A stretch of 64,000 nucleotides of DNA from an uncultured Lachnospiraceae bacterium (GTDB lineage: Bacteria; Bacillota; Clostridia; Lachnospirales; Lachnospiraceae). How positions within the stretch are numbered: the stretch's first letter is position 1; each line of letters begins with the position of its first letter. The position numbers were made by a program, and so were the translations under genes. This document shows, piece after piece, positions 1-7,703 of the stretch. The notes beneath the pieces were generated by a model. That model was not told the DNA's origin. It did not search any database and was given only the letters and a program-made list of their open reading frames with translations. The DNA is taken from positions 1 through 64,000 of the forward strand of contig CANQYY010000010.1 of assembly GCA_947628225.1 (NCBI GenBank), given 5' to 3'.

Positions 1-79
1 TTGTGCTTTTTATTCAACCTGTATAAAATTTTCAAAGTTCACAAATTTCTTCTTGACTTTTTATTTGCAGACTTTCAAT

Positions 80-112
80 AAAAAAAGCCCCGTCCCTTAA
101 AGGACGAAAGCC
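80..112 (-). terminator. Terminator of the T-box leader
   Basis: On the minus strand GTCCTT pairs with AAGGGAC, extended by G.U pairs into the GGGGC side, followed by seven T. The 5' side overlaps the region that would pair with the T-box sequence in the antiterminator form, as expected for tRNA-dependent attenuation. Confidence 0.8.
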
Positions 113-385
113 TGTGCTCCGTGTTACCACCCTTATTCACAGACAATTCGCATTGCCTGTCTTCTCCACTGCCATTCTGACAGTGCTGCAGAGTAACGCC
201 TGCCTACGTCACAGCCTACTGGCGAAACCAAAAAGAATTTCCTGTATGGGAAAAAGGTTCTGCGTTGGGTGTGCGGCTCAAAGAGGTATTCATAAGAAGT
301 TTCCCCCGCACCTCTCAGCCGCCGGTAACTCTCTGTCGGTTTCCCTTCTTACTACTTGGTCTTATCTAAGCCTTTTTCAAATGTA
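80..385 (-). promoter_or_regulatory. T-box leader (tRNA-sensing riboswitch) for a gene left of the window
   Basis: The minus strand carries the T-box core GGGTGGTAACACGG (132-119) followed by a terminator hairpin, whose 3' arm GGGACGGGGC is followed by a T run at about 86-80. Further upstream are AGAGAG and a Stem I-like segment that ends in TTTGAGC. These are the ordered landmarks of a class I T-box, which senses uncharged tRNA and prevents termination. By spacing between GAA and TTTGAGC, the specifier could be UAC (288-286, Tyr), but this is tentative because the codon is not followed by the usual purine. The controlled gene, probably an aminoacyl-tRNA synthetase or amino-acid gene, starts beyond position 1. 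Confidence 0.85.
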
Positions 386-391
386 ATTCCT

Positions 392-420
392 ATTATAGGG
401 AAGGGGTGGGGATTTGTCAA
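392..420 (-). promoter_or_regulatory. Sigma-A-type promoter of the T-box leader
   Basis: Read on the minus strand, TTGACA (420-415) and TATAAT (397-392) are both perfect consensus hexamers separated by exactly 17 bases. Transcription would start near 385 and run leftward into the T-box leader. It lies just beside the 3' end of the metallophosphoesterase gene, which is read in the same direction. Confidence 0.85.
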
Positions 421-425
421 GGCAT

Positions 426-1289
426 TTAAATGTATTCGGACAAAACCGTCCGTTCTACATAAAAATTTCCGTTTTCCCTTGTGCCCATGGCCCATTTTAC
501 CAGAGTCAGGCTTTCGCCGCATACCTCAATGCAGGTAATACACCGGGGATGTACGCAGCTGCCGACATTGATATAATGGGAATCAGGGGACAGCATGGGG
601 CGATGGGTATGGCCGGTGATGAGGGTTCTGTGGTGGAGATCTGCCCATTCGCTCAGCTTCCGCTCGGAGCGTTGCTTGGAGGTGTAATTTTTGGCGGCGC
701 TGGTGGGATCCAAAATGCCTACCTGCTCCAGAGGCTTCCAGAAGTACCGGACTAAAAAGCAGTTGACTCTCCAGAGCGTCGAATTAAACAGGGCGGCCTG
801 ATGCCCATGGGTCAGGTACAGGCTGTTCCCCGTAGTCTTATTCCGGAGGATAATGCCGGGATAATAGTGAATATCCGGGAACAGCGGTTCGTGGCAGCGG
901 CTGGTGCTGCATGGATAGGTGGAGCAGTTTTTTCGGGAAAAGGACGGGTATTTTTTTATCATGTCATGGTTGCCGTAAAGCATATATAACCGGTTCTTTT
1001 TATAAAAAAGGGTAAGCTGCCAGAAAACGTCGTTGTGGATTTCCTTAATGGGCTCCATGCTCCGGTTTTCCCAAAGCTCGTCGCCGTCGCCCAGTTCAAT
1101 GTAGGTAAAGCCGCGGTGATAGTAGTGCTTCAGGGCGGCAAAGTACAGGTGCTGGTTTTTGAGAAAATTATCGTTATGGGTACCGTTTCCCCGGTGGCAG
1201 TCGCTGAACAATACATAGCGGGTATCGGAAGTCAGGGGAAGGATGGGTGCCTGTTCAAAGGTTTTATCCAGACGTCGCTGACAGCTCAT
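426..1289 (-). CDS. Calcineurin-like metallophosphoesterase
   Basis: This 287-residue protein has the full set of metallophosphoesterase blocks: D30-x-H32 in SDCHRG, GDGDE at 67-71, GNHD at 106-109, HGHQ at 161-164 and GHTH at 226-229. These residues bind a two-metal centre that hydrolyses phosphomonoester or diester bonds. No signal peptide or membrane segment is visible, so it is probably cytosolic. The substrate cannot be named; the fold is shared by protein phosphatases, nucleotidases and UDP-diacylglucosamine hydrolases. The ATG start has a GGAGA site seven bases upstream. It lies 33 bases downstream of the DUF4474 gene on the same strand and may be cotranscribed with it. Confidence 0.85.
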   Translation of the reverse strand: MSCQRRLDKTFEQAPILPLTSDTRYVLFSDCHRGNGTHNDNFLKNQHLYFAALKHYYHRGFTYIELGDGDELWENRSMEPIKEIHNDVFWQLTLFYKKNRLYMLYGNHDMIKKYPSFSRKNCSTYPCSTSRCHEPLFPDIHYYPGIILRNKTTGNSLYLTHGHQAALFNSTLWRVNCFLVRYFWKPLEQVGILDPTSAAKNYTSKQRSERKLSEWADLHHRTLITGHTHRPMLSPDSHYINVGSCVHPRCITCIEVCGESLTLVKWAMGTRENGNFYVERTVLSEYI

Positions 1290-1322
1290 AGGAAATCTCC
1301 TTTTTTCTTATTTTTAATAAAA

Positions 1323-2222
1323 TTATTTCTTACCCGAATTTTTTTTGCGAAACCGCTTTAACCGCAGCGTCCGGCGGAAAATAAAGGGCAGATAAAAGTA
1401 CAGGTAAAGCAGTTTGTCGCAGGAATTGGAAAAGTATCTGGTTATAAAAAGATACCATCGGCAAAATTGCCGGTTTTTCCATTGTACATAGCGGCAATAA
1501 AGTCTTTTCCATAGACCCGGCAAAGGATTGGAAGAGGTAAAGGTAAAAGAAAGCTCCGTATGATAAAGACACAGATTGATTGTATCAATATTATAGCCGG
1601 AGAGGTAAAGGGCATCCATAAAGGCGTTTCGCATTTCAAAATCGGGAAAGCGGATAGAAATGTCCATAGATAATTCTTCCGGGTCTGCAAAATGTCCCAT
1701 GGAAAAAATAGTAAGCCACCAGTGGGATGCTTCTCTCGTACCGAGCGAGATTCCCCGGTAAAAAAGTTCCATGGTAATATCTAAATATTCCTCCGCGTCA
1801 ACAGCAGAAAAGATGGCGGTTTTTTTCTCTGCCGGGGAAAGAATGCGGTCTGCCCGGTATATGCCGATTTCACCGCCGGTATTAATGCCGTACTGTCCTT
1901 TCCAGAATTCAATGAGCCAGGTCTTCCCGTCATAGTTAAAGTAAATGGGCTTATAGTCGAAAATCATATTAAAAAACGGCGCCACCCGGTCATAAATACT
2001 GCCGTAACCGTATTTTTTCTGCCAGGCGTCCTGAGTGCTGGTAAATATATCCTGATGGCAGTCGTAGCAGTAGCCCAGGGGAGCCACCCGCTCATTTAAA
2101 AAATCACACTTTTCTTTTTTGGGCATACAATAAATTTTTTTAATTATTTTCTTTTTTCTGAAATGAAAGAGAAAAAGGAAAAAAATTGCAATGACAATAA
2201 CAATAAAAAGAGTACAATACAT
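1323..2222 (-). CDS. DUF4474 membrane-anchored protein
   Basis: A 299-residue protein with one N-terminal membrane segment (about residues 4-20, followed by a Lys-rich stop sequence). The body contains YDRVAPFFNMIFDYKPIYF and a WLIEFWKGQYGINTGGEIGIY-type block, the hallmark of DUF4474 proteins found mainly in Lachnospiraceae. The function of the family is unknown. The orientation suggested by the basic residues after the segment is N-out/C-in. It precedes the metallophosphoesterase by 33 bases on the same strand. The ribosome site is weak (AGGTG). Confidence 0.75.
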   Translation of the reverse strand: MYCTLFIVIVIAIFFLFLFHFRKKKIIKKIYCMPKKEKCDFLNERVAPLGYCYDCHQDIFTSTQDAWQKKYGYGSIYDRVAPFFNMIFDYKPIYFNYDGKTWLIEFWKGQYGINTGGEIGIYRADRILSPAEKKTAIFSAVDAEEYLDITMELFYRGISLGTREASHWWLTIFSMGHFADPEELSMDISIRFPDFEMRNAFMDALYLSGYNIDTINLCLYHTELSFTFTSSNPLPGLWKRLYCRYVQWKNRQFCRWYLFITRYFSNSCDKLLYLYFYLPFIFRRTLRLKRFRKKNSGKK

Positions 2223-2340
2223 AAATACACCTATCTTACGTTTCTTACTATAAGAATATGCAAAAAATGTCGAAAGGTGATGTTTATAATTTCCCTTAGG
2301 GGCTGTGATGGGGAGGCGCTGTTAGGAAAGTGTCAGAAAA

Positions 2341-3435
2341 CTATGAAAGAGCTGGAATTGTGTTATAGATTAGAGAATCTATATGATACAATTTAACATT
2401 CATACAAACTAATTTTTTATAATTAAAAATGGCATAGTTTAGCCCCGATATATTTAGTGTGCTTCTATAACAAATCCCATCAAATCCCAGACTTTTCACA
2501 AAATCAGAAATATATTGGGCAGGTAAATAATCTAGCTCACTATCTTGCCTTCTGAGGGGTTTAGCAATCTCATTGCTAATCTTTTTTAAAATAGGCATAT
2601 TGATGGCAAACCACTCTGTATCAAAAGCGCCCATGGAAAAAGGACTTATTTTTTCTAAGTTTGCTAAATCTATGATTTTGAGCTCTTTGGCTGGAGAGAA
2701 ACGTGCAACTGCGACATAATCTAAATCTCTTGCTCTGATTTCATGTAATGTTGTGGTTATATCGCTGGCAAGATATAAGCATTGTATTCCTTTTGAGTTG
2801 GCTCGCCCCGCGGTTGCAAATTCAAGTGGAGGAGGTCCCATTTTTTGCTTTTCTAAACCCTGTTCGTTACATATTCTGCCTCTGTAAAAATATTTTTCGT
2901 TTTTTGTTATAGTAATTTGCATGCCCGGGCTATTAAACAATTCAGCTAGCAGATCTAAATTAATATGATTAGAATGAAAGCGATTAATACTTTTTATCGA
3001 ACTCATAAAGCGTTCCCATGTGGATTCTTTCATCAGGCAATTATTCCTCAAAAAATCGTAATTGTATAGTTTTTCAACTCCTACCTTTTCGGTAAAGAGT
3101 AAAGAATCCTTTGGATAGGTATCTTTACAAATTTCCTGAAGTACCAACTTGATTTTATCATTGGGTAAATGAAATATAGACCAGTCTGTCATTAAGATAT
3201 TTTCGATAAAGTTAAGACAGTTTTTTGGAAAATCAGAAGGCAGCTCAGACTTAGGGGTATATACGTCTAATATTTCAGAAAAATATGCTGATAAATCAGT
3301 ATTTTGACTTAAATCTTTTGTATCATATACAAAAATATTTTGTTCCTTTGTAATGTCACAAGTGCCAATTTTGCCGCCTGAAGCAATAATTGAACGTATT
3401 TCTATATCAATAAAACAATTTATTCCTATTTGCAC
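2341..3435 (-). CDS. RES-domain protein (predicted NAD+-consuming toxin-like enzyme)
   Basis: A 364-residue protein. The C-terminal half (about 180-340) is a RES domain with the three defining residues visible: Arg185 in FYRGR, Glu232 in TLHEIR and Ser325 in CYRST, followed by the GLNYAIF strand. RES enzymes such as MbcT and the Xre-RES toxins degrade NAD+. The N-terminal half is an unassigned helical region; GTCDITKE near residue 25 recalls a degenerate version of the Cys-x-x-Cys start of some RES fusions. It starts with GTG, which shares its first G with the stop TAG of the sce7725-like gene, so translation is coupled. No Xre antitoxin gene is present. The gene is AT-rich compared with its surroundings. 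RES assignment is firm, enzymatic activity is inferred. Confidence 0.82.
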   Translation of the reverse strand: MQIGINCFIDIEIRSIIASGGKIGTCDITKEQNIFVYDTKDLSQNTDLSAYFSEILDVYTPKSELPSDFPKNCLNFIENILMTDWSIFHLPNDKIKLVLQEICKDTYPKDSLLFTEKVGVEKLYNYDFLRNNCLMKESTWERFMSSIKSINRFHSNHINLDLLAELFNSPGMQITITKNEKYFYRGRICNEQGLEKQKMGPPPLEFATAGRANSKGIQCLYLASDITTTLHEIRARDLDYVAVARFSPAKELKIIDLANLEKISPFSMGAFDTEWFAINMPILKKISNEIAKPLRRQDSELDYLPAQYISDFVKSLGFDGICYRSTLNISGLNYAIFNYKKLVCMNVKLYHIDSLIYNTIPALS

Positions 3436-4367
3436 TAGATTTCTCCTTCCAAGTATTTATTCATTAATTCAAGATGATGCATTATTGAATATTTTTTGAT
3501 GGTACCTAAACCGGGGTATTTCCCGGATTCTTTACATTCAAGTAACATATCTAAACCCAAAGTATGGCAGGGCTCGTTTACTTTTGTCCAGTCAGCAAGT
3601 TTGCTTACCGCCTCACCGAATTTACCGGCAGGATCCTTATAATCAGTATTGGAATCAGATACAAAATGATGTACGCGCAATTCTTTATTTTTACCAAAAT
3701 ATACAATGTGAATTGCCACGGCTAAAGGTGCGAAGCCTGATTCATTATAGTCGGAACCAATAATAGAGTAATCGGAAAAACCTTTAAAGCCCTCTGTATT
3801 AAAAAATAGATGATCCTCAGAAAAAAATTCATCTACGTTTTTATTATAATCAGAATTTTTTGGCGCTTTTGGGAATCTGTCCATAAAGAGGACTTTAGAA
3901 GTTGGAGCCTTGCGGCTAAATGTTCTATCATCCGGAATCAGAGAATAAAGAGGTTCTTCTTCATTATAAATTTTGATATAATCATCCAGACAATCTCGTT
4001 TTGGACTTACAATCATTAATTGATCTAAATTTTGATTATTTTTTAGATAAGCAGGTGTTGTTTTTTTCATCAAGTATCCTTTGATTAAATAATCAGATGT
4101 CAGATTATTATATATTTCGTCTGCCACACTATTCTTTTCTTGATGGTTTTCTTTAATTTTACTGACAAATTCACCAACTTCAGGATTCATAATCAGAGCA
4201 TAGGCGTGATGTTTTTCCGTATAAAGGTTTAAAGTTTTTGCTAATGTTGATGTTGGTTTTATTGGTTCGATTATTGGTACTATTTTTTGCCCAATCAAGT
4301 TGTTATCTAATAATTCTCTAAGGGCTATCAACTCAAATTGTCTACCTCTTAAATAAGGAAAGTACAT
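3435..4367 (-). CDS. sce7725-family (beta-protein-like) protein
   Basis: A 310-residue protein beginning MYFPYLRGRQFELIALREL, followed by VPIIEPIKPTSTLAKTL. This opening is characteristic of the sce7725 family, which is related to phage T4 beta-protein-like sequences. The function is unknown. No catalytic motif, signal peptide or membrane segment is seen. It lies between the sce7726-like gene (2-base gap) and the RES gene (1-base overlap), so the three form a tight operon. In other genomes sce7725 and sce7726 are, from general knowledge, usually neighbours. It may act as sensor, partner or neutraliser of the RES protein, which is inference only. Confidence 0.7.
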   Translation of the reverse strand: MYFPYLRGRQFELIALRELLDNNLIGQKIVPIIEPIKPTSTLAKTLNLYTEKHHAYALIMNPEVGEFVSKIKENHQEKNSVADEIYNNLTSDYLIKGYLMKKTTPAYLKNNQNLDQLMIVSPKRDCLDDYIKIYNEEEPLYSLIPDDRTFSRKAPTSKVLFMDRFPKAPKNSDYNKNVDEFFSEDHLFFNTEGFKGFSDYSIIGSDYNESGFAPLAVAIHIVYFGKNKELRVHHFVSDSNTDYKDPAGKFGEAVSKLADWTKVNEPCHTLGLDMLLECKESGKYPGLGTIKKYSIMHHLELMNKYLEGEI

Positions 4368-4369
4368 AA

Positions 4370-5215
4370 TTAACCTCCATAAATTTTATTTAATTTTGTT
4401 ATAAGACGTTCTCTATTGTTTGCTGTTATATCATCAAAATATGTTAAGAAGTGTAATTCCGAAGGAGTATCACGACAAAACTCGACTAATTCAATACGCA
4501 TCCTTTTTTTTAGCTGCCTAAGCATAGCCTTCTGTAACACATTAATATCCATACTTTGGATAATCTTAAAACATTCTTTGTAATAGTCAAATTGAACCAC
4601 ATTTGGTAAATCGTAACCGTGGTCGGCTAGTATATTTTCAAACTCCCGTTTCCTTAAAATTTTAAAAATAGTATAATAATCAAGATATTGGTTGTTAGGA
4701 AATGGTTCTCGAATAGTGTTTAATGCCCTTCTTTTTGTAAGTTGTATTAAACCGACATTTTCCGGCACTAAGTGAATTACTTTATCAAGGTTTTCTTCAT
4801 AGGTAACAATGACAACTTCGGTAAATGCCTGATAGTAGTCGTCAATCTGGCTATTTAATCTATCCAGATTATCCAATTCTGTCTTTATTTCGTATACAAT
4901 ACCCTTTCCATTAATCATAACAAAATCAGCTTTTGAGTTAGCAATAGGCAATTCAGTCAGAGCAATGGTTTTCTTATAGTTATGTCGTTTAAACAAGAGT
5001 TTGTTTAACATAGTATTCTTGTAAAAATATTCAGTACGGTATTTTTTGCCGACATAGGCATAAATTTCACTTATTAGTTCCTCATATTTCTTACCAACCG
5101 GATTTTTAATATACCTTCGTACTACACAATCAAATAGTTCACTTTGTTTATCCGAGAGCAAACTATGTAACATTGTTTTAGTGAAAAATCGTTTTAAGAT
5201 CAAATTGTTTTCCAT
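4370..5215 (-). CDS. sce7726-family protein, PD-(D/E)xK nuclease-like
   Basis: A 281-residue protein that matches the sce7726 family pattern. The segment KADFVMINGKGIVYEIKTE contains Asp97, Glu109 and Lys111 in the D...ExK arrangement of PD-(D/E)xK nucleases, with Glu88 a possible fourth active-site residue. The core is followed by a helix-strand stretch (LNSQIDDYYQAFTEVVIVT) typical of that fold. It is the first gene of the three-gene island and has a good GGAGG site six bases before its ATG. An extended -10 promoter lies about 110 bases upstream. DNA cleavage is plausible but not shown; some proteins with this fold bind DNA only. Confidence 0.75.
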   Translation of the reverse strand: MENNLILKRFFTKTMLHSLLSDKQSELFDCVVRRYIKNPVGKKYEELISEIYAYVGKKYRTEYFYKNTMLNKLLFKRHNYKKTIALTELPIANSKADFVMINGKGIVYEIKTELDNLDRLNSQIDDYYQAFTEVVIVTYEENLDKVIHLVPENVGLIQLTKRRALNTIREPFPNNQYLDYYTIFKILRKREFENILADHGYDLPNVVQFDYYKECFKIIQSMDINVLQKAMLRQLKKRMRIELVEFCRDTPSELHFLTYFDDITANNRERLITKLNKIYGG

Positions 5216-5321
5216 AGCTGCCTCCTTTTTTGCTCTATTTGCTTGTTATGGTTTTAAGGGATAAATGAGTTAAAATTAATTACTGAAATGTGCTTTATAG
5301 AAAAATATATTCTTACTTCAT

Positions 5322-5330
5322 AGTATAACA
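5322..5330 (-). promoter_or_regulatory. Extended -10 promoter of the sce7726/sce7725/RES operon
   Basis: On the minus strand TG-T-TATACT (5330-5322) forms an extended -10 element. The -35 region 17 bases upstream (TTTATT) is poor, which is compatible with an extended -10 promoter. It lies between the tRNA-Arg gene and the first gene of the operon. Confidence 0.5.
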
Positions 5331-5365
5331 TTCATAGGTGGAATAATAAAGAGAAATTTTGGACA

Positions 5366-5399
5366 CTGCATAATGTACCGCAAGCCGTACATTATGCAG
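5366..5399. repeat. Perfect 13-bp inverted repeat between tRNA-Arg and the island
   Basis: CTGCATAATGTAC (5366-5378) and GTACATTATGCAG (5387-5399) are perfect reverse complements around an 8-base spacer. There is no T run on either side, so it is not a classic intrinsic terminator. It sits 13 bases past the 3' end of the tRNA gene. It may be a tRNA 3' processing or termination structure, or a protein or recombinase site marking the island edge. Confidence 0.8.
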
Positions 5400-5411
5400 C
5401 CGAAAGAAAAG

Positions 5412-5483
5412 TACTCCCAGCAGGAATCGAACCTGCAACTAGCCCTTAGGAGGGGCTTGTTATATCCATTTAACTATGGGAGC
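5412..5483 (-). tRNA. tRNA-Arg (anticodon CCU)
   Basis: The minus strand folds into a complete cloverleaf: acceptor GCTCCCA with TGGGAGT plus discriminator A, D arm GTTA...TAAC, anticodon stem AGCCC/GGGCT enclosing loop CTCCTAA (anticodon CCT, reads AGG), and T arm GCAGG-TTCGATT-CCTGC. CCA is not encoded. The accessory RES island lies immediately downstream of its 3' end, a common place for integrated elements, though no integrase is present. Confidence 0.95.
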
Positions 5484-5507
5484 AAAATACCCGGCCCGTA
5501 GCCGGGC
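5484..5507 (-). terminator. Intrinsic terminator of metK
   Basis: On the minus strand GCCCGGC-TACGG-GCCGGGT forms a short GC-rich hairpin (arms 5501-5506 and 5490-5495) followed by ATTTT. It separates metK from the downstream tRNA gene on the same strand. Confidence 0.7.
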
Positions 5508-5514
5508 ATATTGA

Positions 5515-6693
5515 TTACAAATATTTTTTCAAATCGTCTGCCCGATCCAGCCTTTCCCACGGAAGTTCCAGATCATCCCGTCCGAAATGTCCATAGGCAG
5601 CCGTCTGTTTATAAATCGGCTGGCGCAGGTTCAGCATCCGGATAATCCCCGCCGGACGCAGATCAAAATTTTCAGCAATGATCTGCATCAGCTTTTCCTC
5701 CGGCAGCTTTCCGGTGCCAAAGGTATCAATGCGGGCAGAAGTCGGCGATGCGACTCCGATAGCATAGGAAAGTTGAATTTCTGCCCGGTCGCAAAGCCCG
5801 GCAGCCACAATATTTTTGGCAACATACCGTGCTGCGTAGGCAGCGGAACGATCTACCTTGGTAGGATCCTTTCCGGAAAAGGCGCCGCCGCCATGACGAG
5901 CCCAGCCGCCGTATGTATCGACAATAATCTTTCGCCCGGTCAGACCGCTGTCCCCACTAGGGCCTCCGATAACAAACCGGCCGGTGGGATTTATGTAAAT
6001 CTTCGTGTTTTCATCTATCAGACTGGCAGGAAGGACAGCATCGATAACATGCTGGCGAATATCTGCCTGAATCTGCTCCCAACTGATTTCCTCACGGTGC
6101 TGCGAGGAAACGACAACCGCATCCAGACGGATTGGCTTTCCCGTCCGGTCGTATTCTACGGTAACCTGCGACTTGCCGTCCGGTAAAAGATATGGCAATG
6201 TACCGTCTTTTCTTACCTTGGATAGCTGACGGGATAATTTGTGGGCTAAATAAATGGGATAAGGCATATAGTCCTCTGTTTCATTGGTCGCATATCCGAA
6301 CATCATTCCCTGGTCGCCGGCGCCAATGGCATCTATCTGGGAATCGGTAAGTTTTGCCTCCCATGCCCTGTCCACTCCTCTGGCAATATCCAAAGACTGC
6401 CTGTCCAAAGTAACCCTGACCTCGCAGAGATTACCGTCAAAGCCTTTGGACATATCGTCATATCCGATCTCACAAATGGTATCACGGACAATTTTTTCTA
6501 TATCAACCCGGGCTGAAGAAGTAATCTCGCCCATAACTAAAACAAGACCGGTGGTTATAGCAGTTTCGCAGGCGACGCGGCTCATGGGATCCTGATCTAA
6601 CATGGCATCCAATATGGCGTCGGAAATCTGGTCGCATATTTTATCGGGATGACCTTCCGTCACAGATTCGGAAGTGAATAGTAATTTTCCCAT
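5515..6693 (-). CDS. metK: S-adenosylmethionine synthase
   Basis: A 392-residue MetK of normal length. It makes S-adenosylmethionine and releases triphosphate from ATP and methionine in the cytosol. The signature blocks are present: [11 protein letters not shown] with the ATP-binding His15 and Asp17, [11 protein letters not shown], and the P-loop-like [19 protein letters not shown]. The ATG start has the site AGGAGG nine bases upstream. A TTGACG-17-TAGAAT promoter lies 34 bases before the start. The leader is too short to hold a SAM riboswitch, which many Firmicutes metK genes have. It is monocistronic, ending at a GC-rich terminator. Confidence 0.97.
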   Translation of the reverse strand: MGKLLFTSESVTEGHPDKICDQISDAILDAMLDQDPMSRVACETAITTGLVLVMGEITSSARVDIEKIVRDTICEIGYDDMSKGFDGNLCEVRVTLDRQSLDIARGVDRAWEAKLTDSQIDAIGAGDQGMMFGYATNETEDYMPYPIYLAHKLSRQLSKVRKDGTLPYLLPDGKSQVTVEYDRTGKPIRLDAVVVSSQHREEISWEQIQADIRQHVIDAVLPASLIDENTKIYINPTGRFVIGGPSGDSGLTGRKIIVDTYGGWARHGGGAFSGKDPTKVDRSAAYAARYVAKNIVAAGLCDRAEIQLSYAIGVASPTSARIDTFGTGKLPEEKLMQIIAENFDLRPAGIIRMLNLRQPIYKQTAAYGHFGRDDLELPWERLDRADDLKKYL

Positions 6694-6726
6694 TAATATT
6701 CCTCCTTAGGGTAAAACAATAATTAT

Positions 6727-6755
6727 ATTCTACTATATGAAAATTCAACCGTCAA
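6727..6755 (-). promoter_or_regulatory. metK promoter
   Basis: On the minus strand TTGACG (6755-6750) and TAGAAT (6732-6727) are 17 bases apart. Transcription would start about 25-30 bases before the metK ribosome site, leaving no room for a riboswitch. Confidence 0.65.
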
Positions 6756-6827
6756 GGCAAGAAACAATAATAAAGTTTTAATGAAATCTTAATTTTTAAA
6801 AAAAATTCCCCCATAAAGCAAAAAGAA

Positions 6828-6836
6828 TGTTATAAT
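6828..6836 (+). promoter_or_regulatory. Extended -10 promoter of the response regulator
   Basis: TG-T-TATAAT at 6828-6836 is a perfect extended -10. No good -35 is seen 17 bases upstream, which suggests that an activator may help or that the extended -10 suffices. It lies 64 bases before the GTG start. Confidence 0.6.
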
Positions 6837-6899
6837 AGAATATGACAGGACCACAAACAAAAGATAATTATGTACAAGAATACAAAATGGAGGAAAAAC

Positions 6900-7598
6900 G
6901 TGAAAAAAATACTAATTATTGAAGACGAATTGTCTACAGCCGAATTAGAAAAAGATTATTTGGAATTAAGTAATTTTGAAGTTACCATTGAAACAGATGG
7001 GCTTCAGGGCGAAGAAAAGGCGATGACGGGAGAATATGATCTATTGCTCTTAGACATTATGCTGCCGGGACGCGACGGTTTTGAAATCTGCCGCAGGTTT
7101 CGGGAGAAATATCTGATGCCGGTTATTATTGTTTCGGCAAAGAATGAGGATATTGATAAAATACATGGTCTTGGTCTGGGAGCGGATGATTATATGACAA
7201 AGCCTTTTAGCCCGAGTGAACTTGTGGCGCGGGTAAAGGCGCATTTAAACCGCTATGAGGTATTGGTAAATCAGGCGGCATCTCCCAAAAATGAGAATGA
7301 AACGATACAGGCGGGCGAGATTACGATTGACAAAACCGCCAGACGGGTATTTGTCCGGGGCGAGGAAAAAACCTTTACCACAAAGGAATTTGATTTGCTA
7401 TACTTCCTGGTAAAAAATCCGGATCATGTATTTTCAAAGGAAGAATTGTTCCAGAAGATATGGGGCTTTACTTCCGTAGGGGACATTGCCACGGTCACCG
7501 TCCATATTAAAAAAATCCGGGAAAAGATTGAGAAGGATACTTCAAATCCGGAATATATAGAAACGATCTGGGGAGCCGGTTATCGATTTAAAAGTTAA
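6900..7598 (+). CDS. OmpR/PhoB-family response regulator, no adjacent kinase
   Basis: A 232-residue two-domain DNA-binding regulator. The receiver domain (about 1-115) shows the acidic pair in IIEDE, the phospho-acceptor Asp in LLLDIMLPGRDG and the Lys in MTKPFSP. The C-terminal winged helix (about 130-230) has TTKEFDLLYFL and VTVHIKKIREKIE. The GTG at 6900 is chosen because GGAGG (6889-6893) sits six bases before it; an upstream in-frame ATG lacks a site. No histidine kinase is next to it, unlike most of this family. Targets cannot be deduced. Confidence 0.9.
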   Translation: MKKILIIEDELSTAELEKDYLELSNFEVTIETDGLQGEEKAMTGEYDLLLLDIMLPGRDGFEICRRFREKYLMPVIIVSAKNEDIDKIHGLGLGADDYMTKPFSPSELVARVKAHLNRYEVLVNQAASPKNENETIQAGEITIDKTARRVFVRGEEKTFTTKEFDLLYFLVKNPDHVFSKEELFQKIWGFTSVGDIATVTVHIKKIREKIEKDTSNPEYIETIWGAGYRFKS

Positions 7599-7636
7599 CG
7601 TTTCCTGCGGATAAAAATTAAAAACCGGGACATACT

Positions 7637-7670
7637 AAAGCAGCGGGTTGTTTATACAGCTCGCTGCTTT
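7637..7670 (+). terminator. Hairpin terminator after the response regulator
   Basis: AAAGCAGCG (7637-7645) pairs with CGCTGCTTT (7662-7670), with extra pairing inside, followed by the T-rich GTTATAAA. The T run is short, so the strength is uncertain. Confidence 0.55.
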
Positions 7671-7703
7671 GTTATAAACAAAAGACAAGGGAGGCGCGGC
7701 AAT

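Noticed and set aside
2163..2396. 77-codon plus-strand frame near the RES gene
   Set aside because: It overlaps the starts of DUF4474 and the end of the RES gene on the other strand, has no ribosome site, and the translation is low-complexity.
6694..6830. SAM riboswitch upstream of metK
   Set aside because: The promoter is only about 34 bases from the start codon and none of the riboswitch landmarks appear.
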